From: Euperipatoides rowelli
Lineage: Eukaryota; Onychophora; Udeonychophora; Euonychophora; Peripatopsidae
DNA length: 11,080 nt
Assembly (NCBI GenBank): GCA_003024985.2
Contig: PXIH01S0004745.1
Strand: one strand, 5' to 3'
The first letter of the stretch is position 1, and each line of letters opens with the position of its first letter. Made by a program: the position numbers and the translations under genes. A model generated the notes under the pieces. It worked only from the letters and a program-made list of their open reading frames with translations. It was not told the origin of the DNA and did no database searches. Of the stretch, positions 1 through 8,439 are shown in pieces.

Positions 1-80
1 CAGAGTTAAAGTTTATATGGAGAGGGAGTGCATTGAGCTAAAATTTATATATAAAATTAAAACATTCATTGTTTAGCGTT

Positions 81-122
81 GTGGTGGCTTTTTACAAAGG
101 AGTGGCGGCATTTTACTAAGGA
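81..122 (+). repeat. 21-bp imperfect tandem duplication
   Basis: Two adjacent 21-base units at 81-101 and 102-122 agree at 18 of 21 positions. Both begin GTGG and end AAGGA. They abut with no spacer. This is a small local duplication with no coding context and no visible function. Confidence 0.8.
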
Positions 123-1200
123 ATTTCTTATTGGTCGAATTTCCACCAACACTGGATTACTAGAATATTATATAAATGTGTCATGTTTATGAACAATATT
201 TAAATTCGACTACATGAATGTTAAAGAAAAAGGAGCAGCTATGTAAGGACTATGATACTTGCAAACTTTTCAATCTCTTTATGTGGTTTGATAACTTAGC
301 TGAATCTTACATTTTTTGCTTTTGTTAATTTGGAATCCCATTATTAAATGATTGCTAATAAAAAAATTTATTGTTTCTACGCTCATTTTGTTTGCATCAT
401 TTCTACTCGCAAGCAAGTGACTCTGTGCAATATGGGATATTTATGTGAAAAACAGCAGGTAGCAAAGACTGAGTAATAACACCAAAACTCTGTGGAACTT
501 TTACTAGAAGGTTCAAATTAAGGACTATTTTAATAATGGCCTATCATTGAGAGGAGAAATAATGAACAATTAAAATGTGTGACAAGCGGTGGAGTTATTT
601 GAAATGAAATTGGTCTTAACACCTTTCCAAGTACTTAAGCAAATGCAACATAAATATTTTATCTTAAAATATAATTAATCTAACATGCTATAGATTAATA
701 TGAATCTGAGTGAAGTATTGAAATGAAGAATACTGACAAGATATCCGTAACTGAAGCCACTCTGAAGAATAATGTTGTGTCAAACCAAGCCAAGTGAAGA
801 CGACCGATGAATAGTGCCCGGTCCAAAATGAAGAAATAATCTCAGTCAAATTTCAAATAAATAAATAAATTTCACATTATTTATTTCAGATCCCACCAGC
901 AGAAGAAGAGGATTGATCACAGATAATTTCCAAAATTGTTCTAAAATGTAATTGTAAGTGCTACCTGGGAAATATTTCTCAAATCTTACTTAATCCAACC
1001 GGAGAGAAGTTAAACAGACTCAATCGTAAATCCATAAGCTCATTGAACTAAGTGCGCAAGCGAGGTACTGTATATTAATAATGGCAATAACTTTAAGCTT
1101 AGATTAGTTATAGTTTGACCAAGCATATTTTGACATGTACACTTTTGTTATTTTGCGTCCATCTGGTGGTGTGTGAGTTATGCAAGTCCAATTGTGAGAA

Positions 1201-1213
1201 GGGGGGGGGGGGG
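1201..1213 (+). repeat. poly-G run of 13
   Basis: Thirteen consecutive G residues sit in otherwise AT-rich sequence and are followed directly by T then a run of A. It is a G homopolymer that can vary in length between reads. The true length may be uncertain because such runs are error-prone in sequencing. Confidence 0.85.
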
Positions 1214-1781
1214 TAAAAAAAATTATATATAAAAATTGTAAAAATTAGATTTTTTTCTCGAAGTCAGAAGTAAAATAGTAAAGTTAAAATTGATTTGTAT
1301 TTTTTTCCCCTGGCTTTTTACATTGGATTCTCAAACTCATTCCTGTAGTTATTGAAATTAATATTTTTATAATTTTTTCTTTTCTTCTAAATTGAAGTCA
1401 AAAACTTACTAATTTTATATTTTTTATATAATGTTTAAAATGTTTTATTGAAGTAGTCAGTTTATTTCAATGTTTTTATCACACAAAAGTGTGACATCGC
1501 TGAAATCTGTACATCCCAAGATGGCAGCATGAAAATGTTTAAAATTTGAATTTCTTTATTTTTGTCACTTCTGGATGTTGGTGTTGTGAAATTTGTGTTT
1601 TGCCTGAGTATAGTAATGTGAATGTTGATCTTGGAAAAAGTAAAATAACAGTTTTCCAAAATTTTCAGATGGTGGAATTTATTGAAATTTTAATTTTTTT
1701 GTTTTAGATTTCGAATTTCTTTGCTCATTCATCCTATAGTGAGCTAATGCATAATTTCCTACTTTGAGTTTTCACTTTTCA

Positions 1782-1797
1782 TTTTTTTTTTTTTTTT
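1782..1797 (+). repeat. poly-T run of 16
   Basis: Sixteen consecutive T residues, one of many A/T homopolymers in the T-rich tract from 1250 to 3060. On the minus strand it reads as poly-A and could be a relic of retroposon insertion, but no flanking duplication was found by eye. Confidence 0.7.
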
Positions 1798-2207
1798 ACT
1801 TTTTCACCTTCAATTATTTTTTTTAATTTTATTCAAAGTTTGGTTATCTTGTGGCATGTTGGGTTGTGCAAATTTTAGTGTGTTTTTTTCTCTCTTCTAT
1901 AATTTTTTATTGTACATTGACATAAACTTGTCACTTAAATGTTTTTTTTATCTTTATTATTTTTAAATTTTTAAATTTTATTACGCTGACCTAGCTGTTA
2001 AATCGAGTTTTTTTAGCAGTAATTATATATATTTTTTTTTGCTGAACCAATTTAACTTTAATTTTATTTTATTTTTTAAAAAAAAAAAAGGTATGAGAGT
2101 GATTAGGTCCTATATTACGAATTTATTTGTATTGTATTTTTTTCTTCCTTTGTGATTAGTTTTGTCATGAGAGTTGTTTTTAAGATACTGATCATATCTT
2201 TATTAAT

Positions 2208-2342
2208 TTATTTCTGGTTGATGAATTTGATGTTCTTACAATATGTGGGCATTGTGAGGATCGACTGGTGACAAATGGAAATTGTGTGAGTCTTATGTTT
2301 GGTTTTCAAGGGGAAAAAATGAGTATTACATCTTTTGAGCAT
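2208..2342 (-). pseudogene. possible LINE C-terminal hinge remnant
   Basis: A 44-codon minus-strand frame runs from an ATG at 2342-2340 to TAA at 2210-2208. It contains THFFPLK, then ICHQSILTMPTYCKN about eleven residues later. This pattern resembles the region after reverse transcriptase/RNase H in I- and Jockey-type LINEs, where a Thr-His hydrophobic segment precedes a Cys-rich motif with a LTVxHIL core and then a Cys. Here the His of that motif appears to be lost. A few further residues after the stop (2207-2165) keep a loosely similar character. The match is short and from memory of the family, in very AT-rich DNA, so chance is a real alternative. Confidence 0.25.
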
Positions 2343-3058
2343 TTTTTAAATCAATAAATTTGATTTTGGCTAGGACATTAGTTTAAATTAATTTTCTGTT
2401 TACAGTACAGTTCCATCCAAATGTTTAAATGAGTCAATTCCAATGTTTTAATTGTTTTGGTTCTGTTAACTAAATGCTTTGTAGAATATATAACTTTTGA
2501 ATTTTAGATTTTTATTTTTAATTTTTTTTATCCTCAATGTATCCTTTTGGTATGCATCAATATTTCAAAAGAAATTTTTTTTTTTATATGATACCATCCT
2601 TAAATTGAAGACAGTTTTGACACTGTGAAAGTGTTATTCCACAATTATTGTTTTACTAGAGCTTTTCCTTTTTTATGATTTTAATTGATTTTGGATCACT
2701 GGGAGATGACTCTGTGGGTACCTTGGTTTTCTTATTTTCCATTTAAAAAAAACAAATGGTGTCCATTTGACTTTAATATTAAAACTCTGATCTCTGATAT
2801 ATTTTATTGGATATTTTTCTAAATTTTATTTTAACCTTTTATTTAATTTATTTTTAATTTTTTTCTTCTTGAATTTTGTCTTGTACCTTATCATTGTCAT
2901 ATAGTAGAATATGTGTTATTATTGAGTGATGCATTTCCTTTTTAATCTCCATTAATAATTGTATTGTGTAATATATGTTGTCATTCATACAATACTGTTG
3001 AATGATTTTTTTTTGTTTGGAAATTTTTTTTATTTTTTTTGTTTTGCATTGACATTGT
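2343..3058. other. T-rich non-coding tract
   Basis: Extremely T-rich on the + strand with many T runs. The minus-strand frame at 2854-3087 is Lys, Gln and Ile-rich low-complexity translation of A-rich DNA and resembles no protein I know. If the 2208-2342 remnant is truly a LINE end, this stretch should hold upstream LINE sequence, but I see no RNase H or reverse transcriptase motif in it. Confidence 0.5.
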
Positions 3059-3061
3059 TGG

Positions 3062-3475
3062 GTTAGCTCACTGGTAGAGTATAACAAAATGCTATGTGAA
3101 CGTTATAGGGCGGGACTACTACCCAATCTAGCGGTCGAATTGATCAGAAAGGGCAATATTTTGCTAAGGGAAAGTGTAGAATATATTGAGGATATAGAGT
3201 TAAAGTTTAAGTTACTGGAAGAGAAGAGTTGGCTAGTAAACTCTGTAACCGTAAGCCCTATAGCCGAAACTAACATAAAAGATCAGCTACAAGAGCTAAA
3301 ATTAGCAGTACTAGAGTTAACTAAACAAAATAGAGAATACAAGATAGAGAAAGAAATAGAAAAGCTTTATTTTGCTATTATTGCAAATATAACGGTCACT
3401 TAGAGAAAGACTGTTACAAAAAGGCAAGAGTCATAAGCTCAGGACAACGTAACAGCAATAATTCTCGACCATTAA
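3062..3475 (+). pseudogene. LTR-retrotransposon gag C-terminal fragment with CCHC zinc knuckle
   Basis: The frame is open from about 3053 to 3403; the ATG at 3089 is internal to the homology-like region and probably not a true start. The protein is helical and charged, with ERYRAGLLPNLAVEL near its N end, then a coiled-coil-like segment rich in Glu, Leu and Lys. At about 3370 the reading shifts one frame, and CYYCKYNGHLEKDC (a perfect C-X2-C-X4-H-X4-C zinc knuckle) follows, then basic residues and a stop at 3478-3480 after SRPLN. In LTR-retrotransposons this order is the end of capsid followed by nucleocapsid, which packages element RNA in cytoplasmic particles. The N-terminal capsid and upstream LTR are missing. 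It is read in the opposite direction to the large gypsy copy, has only one knuckle and a different sequence, so it is a separate element. I cannot assign the exact family. Confidence 0.6.
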
Positions 3476-3683
3476 ACTAAAGTGCTCTACATTCGTTGGA
3501 TCCATGAATGTAGGGGCCCCAAAAATTTCGATGGACAAATCGGACCCGTTATTATCCGCTCGCTCGGAGAGACCGAAACTTACACGCAAAAGCATCCTAA
3601 GAGTAAACAGAAATGGAAAACTGCTAATAAAAATAAAAATAATAAACCTAACAAATAACCCACTAAACAAGCCGATAACATGA
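3476..3683 (+). pseudogene. basic gag-pol linker of the same retroelement fragment
   Basis: Two frames are open here. The frame entered around 3480 and ending at TGA 3681-3683 reads through SARSERPKLTRKSILRVN and then a beta-like, Ile/Lys-rich stretch with LLIKIKI and NLTNN. That looks like the variable basic tail after a nucleocapsid, leading into the first strands of a retroviral-type aspartic protease. A second frame is open from 3476 to 3657, ending in a Lys/Asn-rich tail. No Asp-Thr/Ser-Gly protease active site follows in either frame, so the fragment appears cut before the catalytic core. The GC content is visibly higher than in the flanks. The choice of frame is an inference, and the protein identity is not secure. 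Confidence 0.4.
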
Positions 3684-3925
3684 AGCTAGGCTTATCAAAT
3701 AATGTAAACAATTTACCTCAGGTAGCTAAACATCCACCCAAGTACATTTCGCCTAACCTTTGGGAAATACTAAAGCATAAAAATCCAGTCGAAAAGTGCA
3801 GAAAAATTAATCCAACAAAACATGTAAATAATATAACAGTAAATCCTACACCAAATACAACTCAGCAGAACAAAATGGTAGAAGGCGTGTCCGAAAGTTC
3901 TAATAGCAATATAATACAAATGTAA
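3680..3925 (+). CDS. unidentified 81-codon open frame beside gag fragment
   Basis: An ATG at 3680 overlaps the stop of the preceding frame and opens 81 codons ending TAA 3923-3925. A second TAA follows at once, then about 20 more open codons to roughly 3999. The protein is hydrophilic, rich in Asn, Pro, Lys, Thr and Gln, with ISPNLWEILKHKNPVEKC in the middle and a low-complexity C-terminal third. It has no signal peptide, membrane segment or catalytic motif I can name. The base composition matches the upstream gag fragment and not the AT-rich DNA after it, so it probably belongs to the same inserted element. A chance open frame is the main alternative, and nothing shows that it is expressed. 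Confidence 0.25.
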   Translation: MKLGLSNNVNNLPQVAKHPPKYISPNLWEILKHKNPVEKCRKINPTKHVNNITVNPTPNTTQQNKMVEGVSESSNSNIIQM

Positions 3926-4456
3926 TAATCGGCTGGAAAAGCCTTAAGCCTACTGACCGTCGTAAAGTCTATTAATCGAGATAAGGTAAAATTTTATAGC
4001 TAACTCTGATTTTATTGCTGGACTGTATTTCTGGTATAATTTGAGGTTAGCTTAATAAAGTTAATTTAATGATATAAAATGCTGGTACTTCTGACAACAG
4101 ATTGTAATGTTTAGGTACTCATGTTTATTTCACAATTTATAAACTTCACAATTTGCATAGTATTTTATAACAAAATGAATGGAAAAGCTAGTAGTCAAAA
4201 TGTTATAAGAATCAATTACAATAAATGTTGAGATAAAAAAAATTTGAATATAAATTATTTCTATGCCAATTGATTTGAAAACAAATTAATAAACAGTGGA
4301 TTAAGATATCAAATAATCCTACCTAAACATTCTGACATAACATTAATAGAGAATGATATCCCTATCTGACATAAAAATATAAATAAAAACATTAAGGAAA
4401 TTTGGTAAAAATTATTAATGATATGCTGCTCATGAAAGATATAAAAAAAAACTTAC
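3926..4456. other. AT-rich non-coding region
   Basis: After the weakly open tail of the preceding frame (to about 3999), the sequence returns to AT-rich DNA with frequent stops in all frames. I see no gene, repeat or RNA structure in it. Confidence 0.6.
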
Positions 4457-4543
4457 TTAGTGGCTTGATAGGAAGTCGGGGGTTGAGTAAGTGAGGCCAG
4501 GTCTAGTTAGTAGGGGGAAGTATTTCTTCAGAACATCCACAGC
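4457..4543 (-). other. short coding-like minus-strand frame next to a splice-donor match
   Basis: On the minus strand 28 open codons (4543 to 4460) read like ordinary protein, including VLKKYFPLLTRPGLTY. They end at TAA, and the following bases are GTAAGT (4456-4451), a good 5' splice-site match. The other two minus frames have stops here, and the + strand is stop-rich. It may be a piece of a host exon or an old element. It is too short to name, and chance remains likely. Confidence 0.15.
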
Positions 4544-4755
4544 TTATCATTGAAGGGATGACTAGTAATTTTTCTTGAAAGTTGATGGTGGAACTCGCAT
4601 TGTTATTTGTTAATTTTGAAGATAAAAATGAATTATTGAAAAGTAATGTCTTGGGTGTTAGAGTGCGAAGTCAGAATGCAAGAAAAATCTTACTAACTGT
4701 ATCTTTATTAAAACAAAGTGGTTGCTTGAATAATTCTTGTTTTCTTCTGTTGTAG

Positions 4756-5432
4756 GTTCACTGGAATGCTGTAGGATTGATTGATTAGTGAAAAGTTAAA
4801 GTTCTGTTAATGGATAGATTATTAAAAGTGATGGATACAGTTCATGTTAGATTTTCTTTTCAAAGCTACTGATCTAACAAAACTGGGGTAAGTTAAAAGG
4901 CACTTATCTCAAGACTTCTGGAAAGTTATTGCTGTCGCTCTGCCATTCTTCTGTTCATTGTCTTGACCAGATCGGAAAATACTATTGTAGGTGTCCCATT
5001 GGATACTCCTGGTAAAGGCTGAATTTGAGGAGAACCATTCATCAACCACTCAAGTGCTATGAGGAATAGCAGAGTGTTTTCCTCTTCTGTAAAGTTTATT
5101 CAGTGTCCGGCATATTTGATTGACTTTAAAATTGAAACGCAGTGGAATAACTGGAATTGATTTGAACTTGGAACTTTGGACTGTAAAATTTGGATTGAAA
5201 CTGGAAGGACTTGAACAGGGATGAATTGCAATTACAAGGTGGAAAAATCAACTTTTAAAATAACAGCTGTACTTCTCTAGTTTTATTTGAATTGTTGGTA
5301 AGTTATTGATGTTGAAATTTGACTTTATTTGACATGTTTTTCTTTTAAAAATTTCTTCTTGATTTGATTGTAGTGATAAAGAAAACTGTATACTTAGGCG
5401 TTGATGTTATAATGTAATTCAGATAGAATAAA
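4756..5432 (+). other. possible spliced non-coding transcript on the + strand
   Basis: A pyrimidine-rich tract ends in AG at 4755. A GGGTAAGT donor follows at 4888, a second pyrimidine-rich acceptor ends in AG at 4970, a second GTAAGT donor starts at 5298, a third acceptor ends in AG at 5373, and AATAAA lies at 5427-5432. The implied introns are 83 and 76 bases, typical short insect sizes. The exons contain stops in all frames, so any transcript would be non-coding or untranslated. Splice-like strings are frequent in T-rich DNA, so this stays a hypothesis. Confidence 0.15.
4926..5099 (-). other. coding-like 57-codon minus-strand frame, possible exon or relic
   Basis: Between TGA at 5102-5100 and TAA at 4928-4926 the minus strand has 57 open codons. 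The translation is well balanced. It starts NFTEEENTLLFL, continues through LMNGSPQIQPLPG and IVFSDLVKTMNRR, and ends MAERQQ. A CTTTACAG acceptor match lies at its 5' edge (AG at 5088-5087). The opening resembles the first helix of Myb/SANT-like domains, but nothing downstream supports that, so no function is assigned. Sequence complexity is higher than in the AT-rich surroundings. It competes for the same DNA with the + strand splice model. It could be a terminal exon of a host gene, a fragment of an old mobile element, or chance. Confidence 0.2.
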
Positions 5433-6139
5433 GGTTCTTCAGCTTCTACTAATGTTTTCTTCACTCTTCTTTAAACTGTGCCCTCTGTCTTAGACATCAA
5501 TTTAAAGTATATTGGTTGGCTATTTTTTTCATCTCTTCTTCCTTTCCTCTATCTTAGGCATAGGAATATTGCTTCTTCCTTCACATCAGAGAACCAATTA
5601 AGAGGGTAAAAATAGGGAAAAATTACACTAAGGAAATAGTTCCACAGTAATTTATAAGTTGGAAGGGTGGTGTACAAAAACTAAGACTATTAGAGTAAAT
5701 TGTAGTTGTTTCTTTTGATTTGATATATTAAGAACTGGGTTGATCACAGGTAAATATTCAAATTTTCTTATGTACTAAATAGTTATCAAAGCATAGATAG
5801 GGATTGAAAAGTAATCTCAGTTGTATTATAAAGTTGGATTAAAACATTTTTGAAATGAATAAAAGCTGTAGCAGAAAAGGGAAGAGATCAAAGGAAACTT
5901 CAAAGAGATAGCTAACTTCAGAGGTGAGAAAATAAGCTTGAGAGATATAAGATGATTAAAGTCAGGATAAGGGATAAAAATTTCATTCAGGATAACTAAC
6001 ATTCTTTCAGAGCAAATGCATTTATAAAAGATGGAATAAAAATTAAAACATAAAAAGGAATAGATTTCATGAAGCAGCTTACAAACAATTATTTAATATT
6101 AGAATGATATTTATTTTTATATTTTTGATATTTGAATTT
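5433..6139. other. AT-rich non-coding region
   Basis: No protein-like frame was found. The stretch 5860-6110 is purine-rich on the + strand. Any lost 3' part of the gypsy copy (integrase C-terminus, 3' LTR) should lie here, reading leftwards, but I recognise neither it nor a polypurine tract. Confidence 0.6.
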
Positions 6140-6930
6140 AAAAGTAAAATGAATTTGGTACATTTTTATATAAAGCTATTTTCAATGTTTTTTAAATTGT
6201 CTTTATTGCATTTTCTGCTAGGCCATTCGTTTGAGGAGGATATGGAGGTGCTTTACTGGGTCTTATTCCATTCATTCTAAGAAATTCTTCAAATTCTCGA
6301 GAAGTAAATGGTGGACCATTGTCTGAAACTAAAATTTCAGGTATACCAAAATTTGAAAGTAGTCTCCTTAAATGTTTCAGTTTGGTGTTGCTGCAGTTGA
6401 TGGTACTTCAAAAACATCAATCCATTACTATATGCATCTTTCACAAGAAGGTGCAACTGCCCATTAAAGGGTTCAATATAATCCACATGGACTCTTTGCC
6501 ATGGTCCACTAGGGAAATCCCACACATGCAGTCTGGATTTTGCAGGCTCCAATCTGACATTCTGACAAGATACACAAGCCTTGACCATGAGCTCTATATC
6601 TTGGTCCAATGCTGGCCACCATACATATGCTCTTGCCAGAGACTTTAATTTTACCATACCCAGATGACTTTCTTGCAACCGACTCAACAATGATTGTCTA
6701 GATTGGATGGGTACCACAATTCTCTAGCCCCACATTAACATATCCTGTTCCAACAATAGTTGTTCTTTCCTAAGTGCAAATGGCAAAATCTCCCTGCATT
6801 TTATTTTTGGCCAACCACATTTTACATACCCTTTTACTTTAGCCAACACTGGATTCTTCATTCTTTCTTTTTGTTTGTCTGTCACACTTATCAGTAATCC
6901 TAGTTCTTGCATACTATTCAAATAAGTGTA
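6140..6930 (-). pseudogene. integrase (gypsy pol), broken and C-terminally truncated
   Basis: Integrase inserts element cDNA into chromosomes. The N-terminal zinc domain begins near 6921; TAG at 6726-6724 interrupts it directly after the LMWG motif, and the frame then continues to 6337. The HHCC finger keeps SHLGM, then 29 residues, then CVSC, but the first His position holds Gln (LQESH). The catalytic core follows: VHVDY (first Asp at 6483-6481), then one or more frameshifts between about 6440 and 6370. Next come SDNGPPF (second Asp at 6323-6321) and NGLAE (Glu at 6215-6213). Exactly 35 residues separate the second Asp and the Glu, the D,D35E spacing. A TAA at 6194-6192 is followed by about 17 weakly similar codons, then nothing. 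The C-terminal DNA-binding domain is missing. So the catalytic triad survives but the frame does not. Confidence 0.92.
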
Positions 6931-7640
6931 TTATTTCTCTTCTTCTTTCAGGTCTATGCCTTTGTTTTCCAAATGCAATCTAGATAGTGCATCAGCATTA
7001 CTGTTTTTTTCTGATTTTGCAAAAACAATATCAAAATCATTTGCAGACTGGAACCATGCATAACATTGCAACCAGCTCACAGCCATAACTGGAAGTCCTT
7101 TCTTTGGATTAAAAATACTTAACAAGGGTCTATGACCAGTGATCAGCATGAATCTCTGTCCCCATAGAAATTGGTTAAAATGATTCACTTCATACACCAA
7201 CGACAATGCTTCTTTATCAATTAGCTATATCCTCTCTCTGCTTTGTTAAGTGTTCTTGAAGCATATGCAATAGGATGTTCTACTCCATCCTCCTGAATCT
7301 GTGACAAGACACAGCCTACCCCAAAAGCAGAGGCATCTGTGGCCAGCCTCAGGTCCAATTCTGGTTTATAATGTGCTAGGACTGGTGCTGAACTCAACAA
7401 TTTTTTTACTTTTATAAATGCTGCTTTACATTTATCATCAAATTCCCATTTTGTCTTCTTCCTCAAAAGTGCATACAAGGGATGTAGCACTGTGGCCATA
7501 TTGGGTATAAATTTAACATAATAACCAACAAGACCTATAAAACTTTTCAACTGTGTGATATCCTTAGTCACTAGAGCTTGCAACATTGCTTCAATCTTGC
7601 TGTTCGAAGTATGCAGACCATCTTTGCCAATGATCACGCC
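6931..7640 (-). pseudogene. RT connection region and RNase H (gypsy pol), broken
   Basis: The frame from 7637 to 7221 begins with KDGLHTS, the segment that follows the RT thumb, then the tether (FIGLVGYYVKFIP), then RNase H starting near 7360 with ATDASAFGVG (first catalytic Asp at 7337-7335) and the Glu in LNKAERGYS. A TAA at 7223-7221 occupies a position that is normally Gln in the family, and one base is lost just after it, so reading resumes in another frame at 7206. In that part the usual Thr-Asp-His reads ITGHRPL: the catalytic Asp is replaced by Gly at 7137-7135. The closing NADALSRL motif is intact. TAA at 6933-6931 ends the segment, although integrase continues in the same frame beyond it. 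RNase H would remove the RNA strand of the hybrid; this copy cannot. Confidence 0.93.
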
Positions 7641-8430
7641 TTAATATTCCACAGATTCTGCAAATATGCTACATTTATCTTGGCTCACTGTAAATTCTTT
7701 AGATCTCAAAACATTGCACACACCTCTAAGTTTTTTCAAATGCTCTTCAGCTGTAGCCCCTGTAATCAAAATATGTATAGAAACACAACTACTCTGGCAT
7801 CCCCAATACCATTTGTTCCATAATCCGCTGAAAAATACCTGGAGTAGAGGCTATTTCATAGGGTATTCTAGTATACTGAAATAGTCCTTGATGTATACTT
7901 ATAGTGACCAATTTACTCGATTCTTCATCTAGCAGGACTTGCTGATATGCTTGACTTAAGGCTATTTGCTAAAATGTTGCTCTTTCTTTAATCTATAGAA
8001 CAATTCCTCATTTCTAGGAATAGGGTATCTACCAATTTCCAGTTTTTATTCAATGTAACTTTGAAGTCACCATATAGCCTCACTTGTCTATTTTTCTTGG
8101 GTACTGGTACAATTGGTGACCCCACTCACAACTTTCTACTGGTTGTAAAATTGCTTCACTTACCAGTCTTTCCAGCTCCACATCCACTCTATCTCTTAAA
8201 TTGCAAATGGAATGGCACATGGTTTAAAATGCTTTAGTTTCAGATTGTCTTTTACTTTTAGTTTTATGGTTCCCTCATTATATGTTCCTAAACTATCAGA
8301 AAATACTTCTGGAAATTCCCTAAAAATTTGCTGTGTATAATCCATTTTGATCGGATTGATAGAGACATTAGCTGCACTTAATACCTTTAGTGGAAAAATC
8401 AACTCTCTTCCCATTAATGGTTGTCCTCAA
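7641..8430 (-). pseudogene. reverse transcriptase (gypsy pol), frameshifted, catalytic Asp residues lost
   Basis: A 72-codon frame starting at ATG 8414 carries MGRELIFPL and then EFPEVFSDSLGTY, the segment before the RT fingers, and ends at TAA 8198-8196. Fingers continue in another frame from 8199 (RDRVDVELERLV), shift again near 8120, and give IVPVPKK and RLYGDFKVTLN. The palm is open for 59 codons, 7968 to 7792, with ALSQAYQQVLLDEES and GIFQRIM. The first catalytic Asp position (motif A) is Ala at 7962-7960. TAG at 7791-7789 precedes motif C, where the two Asp codons expected before ILITGAT are replaced by five bases at 7777-7773, which also shifts the frame. After 7772 the frame runs to TAA 7643-7641, then continues into the connection region. 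All three catalytic aspartates are therefore absent. Confidence 0.9.
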
Positions 8431-8439
8431 TTTTCTATT

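Larger units (their letters stand above)
1..2207. other. AT-rich non-coding region, no gene recognised
   Basis: No open frame here looks like protein on either strand. The first kilobase is mixed in composition, with small islands of higher complexity near 770-830 and 1000-1070. From about 1250 the + strand becomes very T-rich, with long T runs (for example 1782-1797) and an A run at 2078-2089. Short repeats inside it are listed separately. The minus-strand frame at 1462-1659 is not supported as a gene. The 1-450 stretch has a TATA-like string near 170 and AATAAA-like strings near 357, which could fit an old LTR, but no partner copy exists in the window, so this is not called. Confidence 0.6.

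Noticed and set aside
1462-1659. minus-strand 65-codon frame
   Set aside because: No protein-like pattern or context; expected by chance at this length.
2600-2640. minus-strand QCQNCLQF string resembling a LINE ORF1 zinc knuckle
   Set aside because: The His and last Cys are missing, the frame breaks at once, and the position does not fit the order of the possible LINE relic.
3061-3079. tRNA D-arm/A-box-like string (GGTTAGCTCACTGGTAGAG), possible tRNA or tRNA-derived SINE
   Set aside because: No acceptor or anticodon stem forms around it; the nearest B-box-like string (about 3133) is too far away and imperfect, and both lie inside the open gag-like frame.
2854-3087. minus-strand 77-codon frame
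   Set aside because: Low-complexity Lys/Gln/Ile translation of A-rich DNA with no recognisable motif.
6319-6648. + strand open frame of 109 codons
   Set aside because: It is the antisense of the integrase core, whose motifs are clear on the minus strand.
7578-7884. two overlapping + strand frames
   Set aside because: Antisense shadows of the reverse transcriptase palm and connection region.
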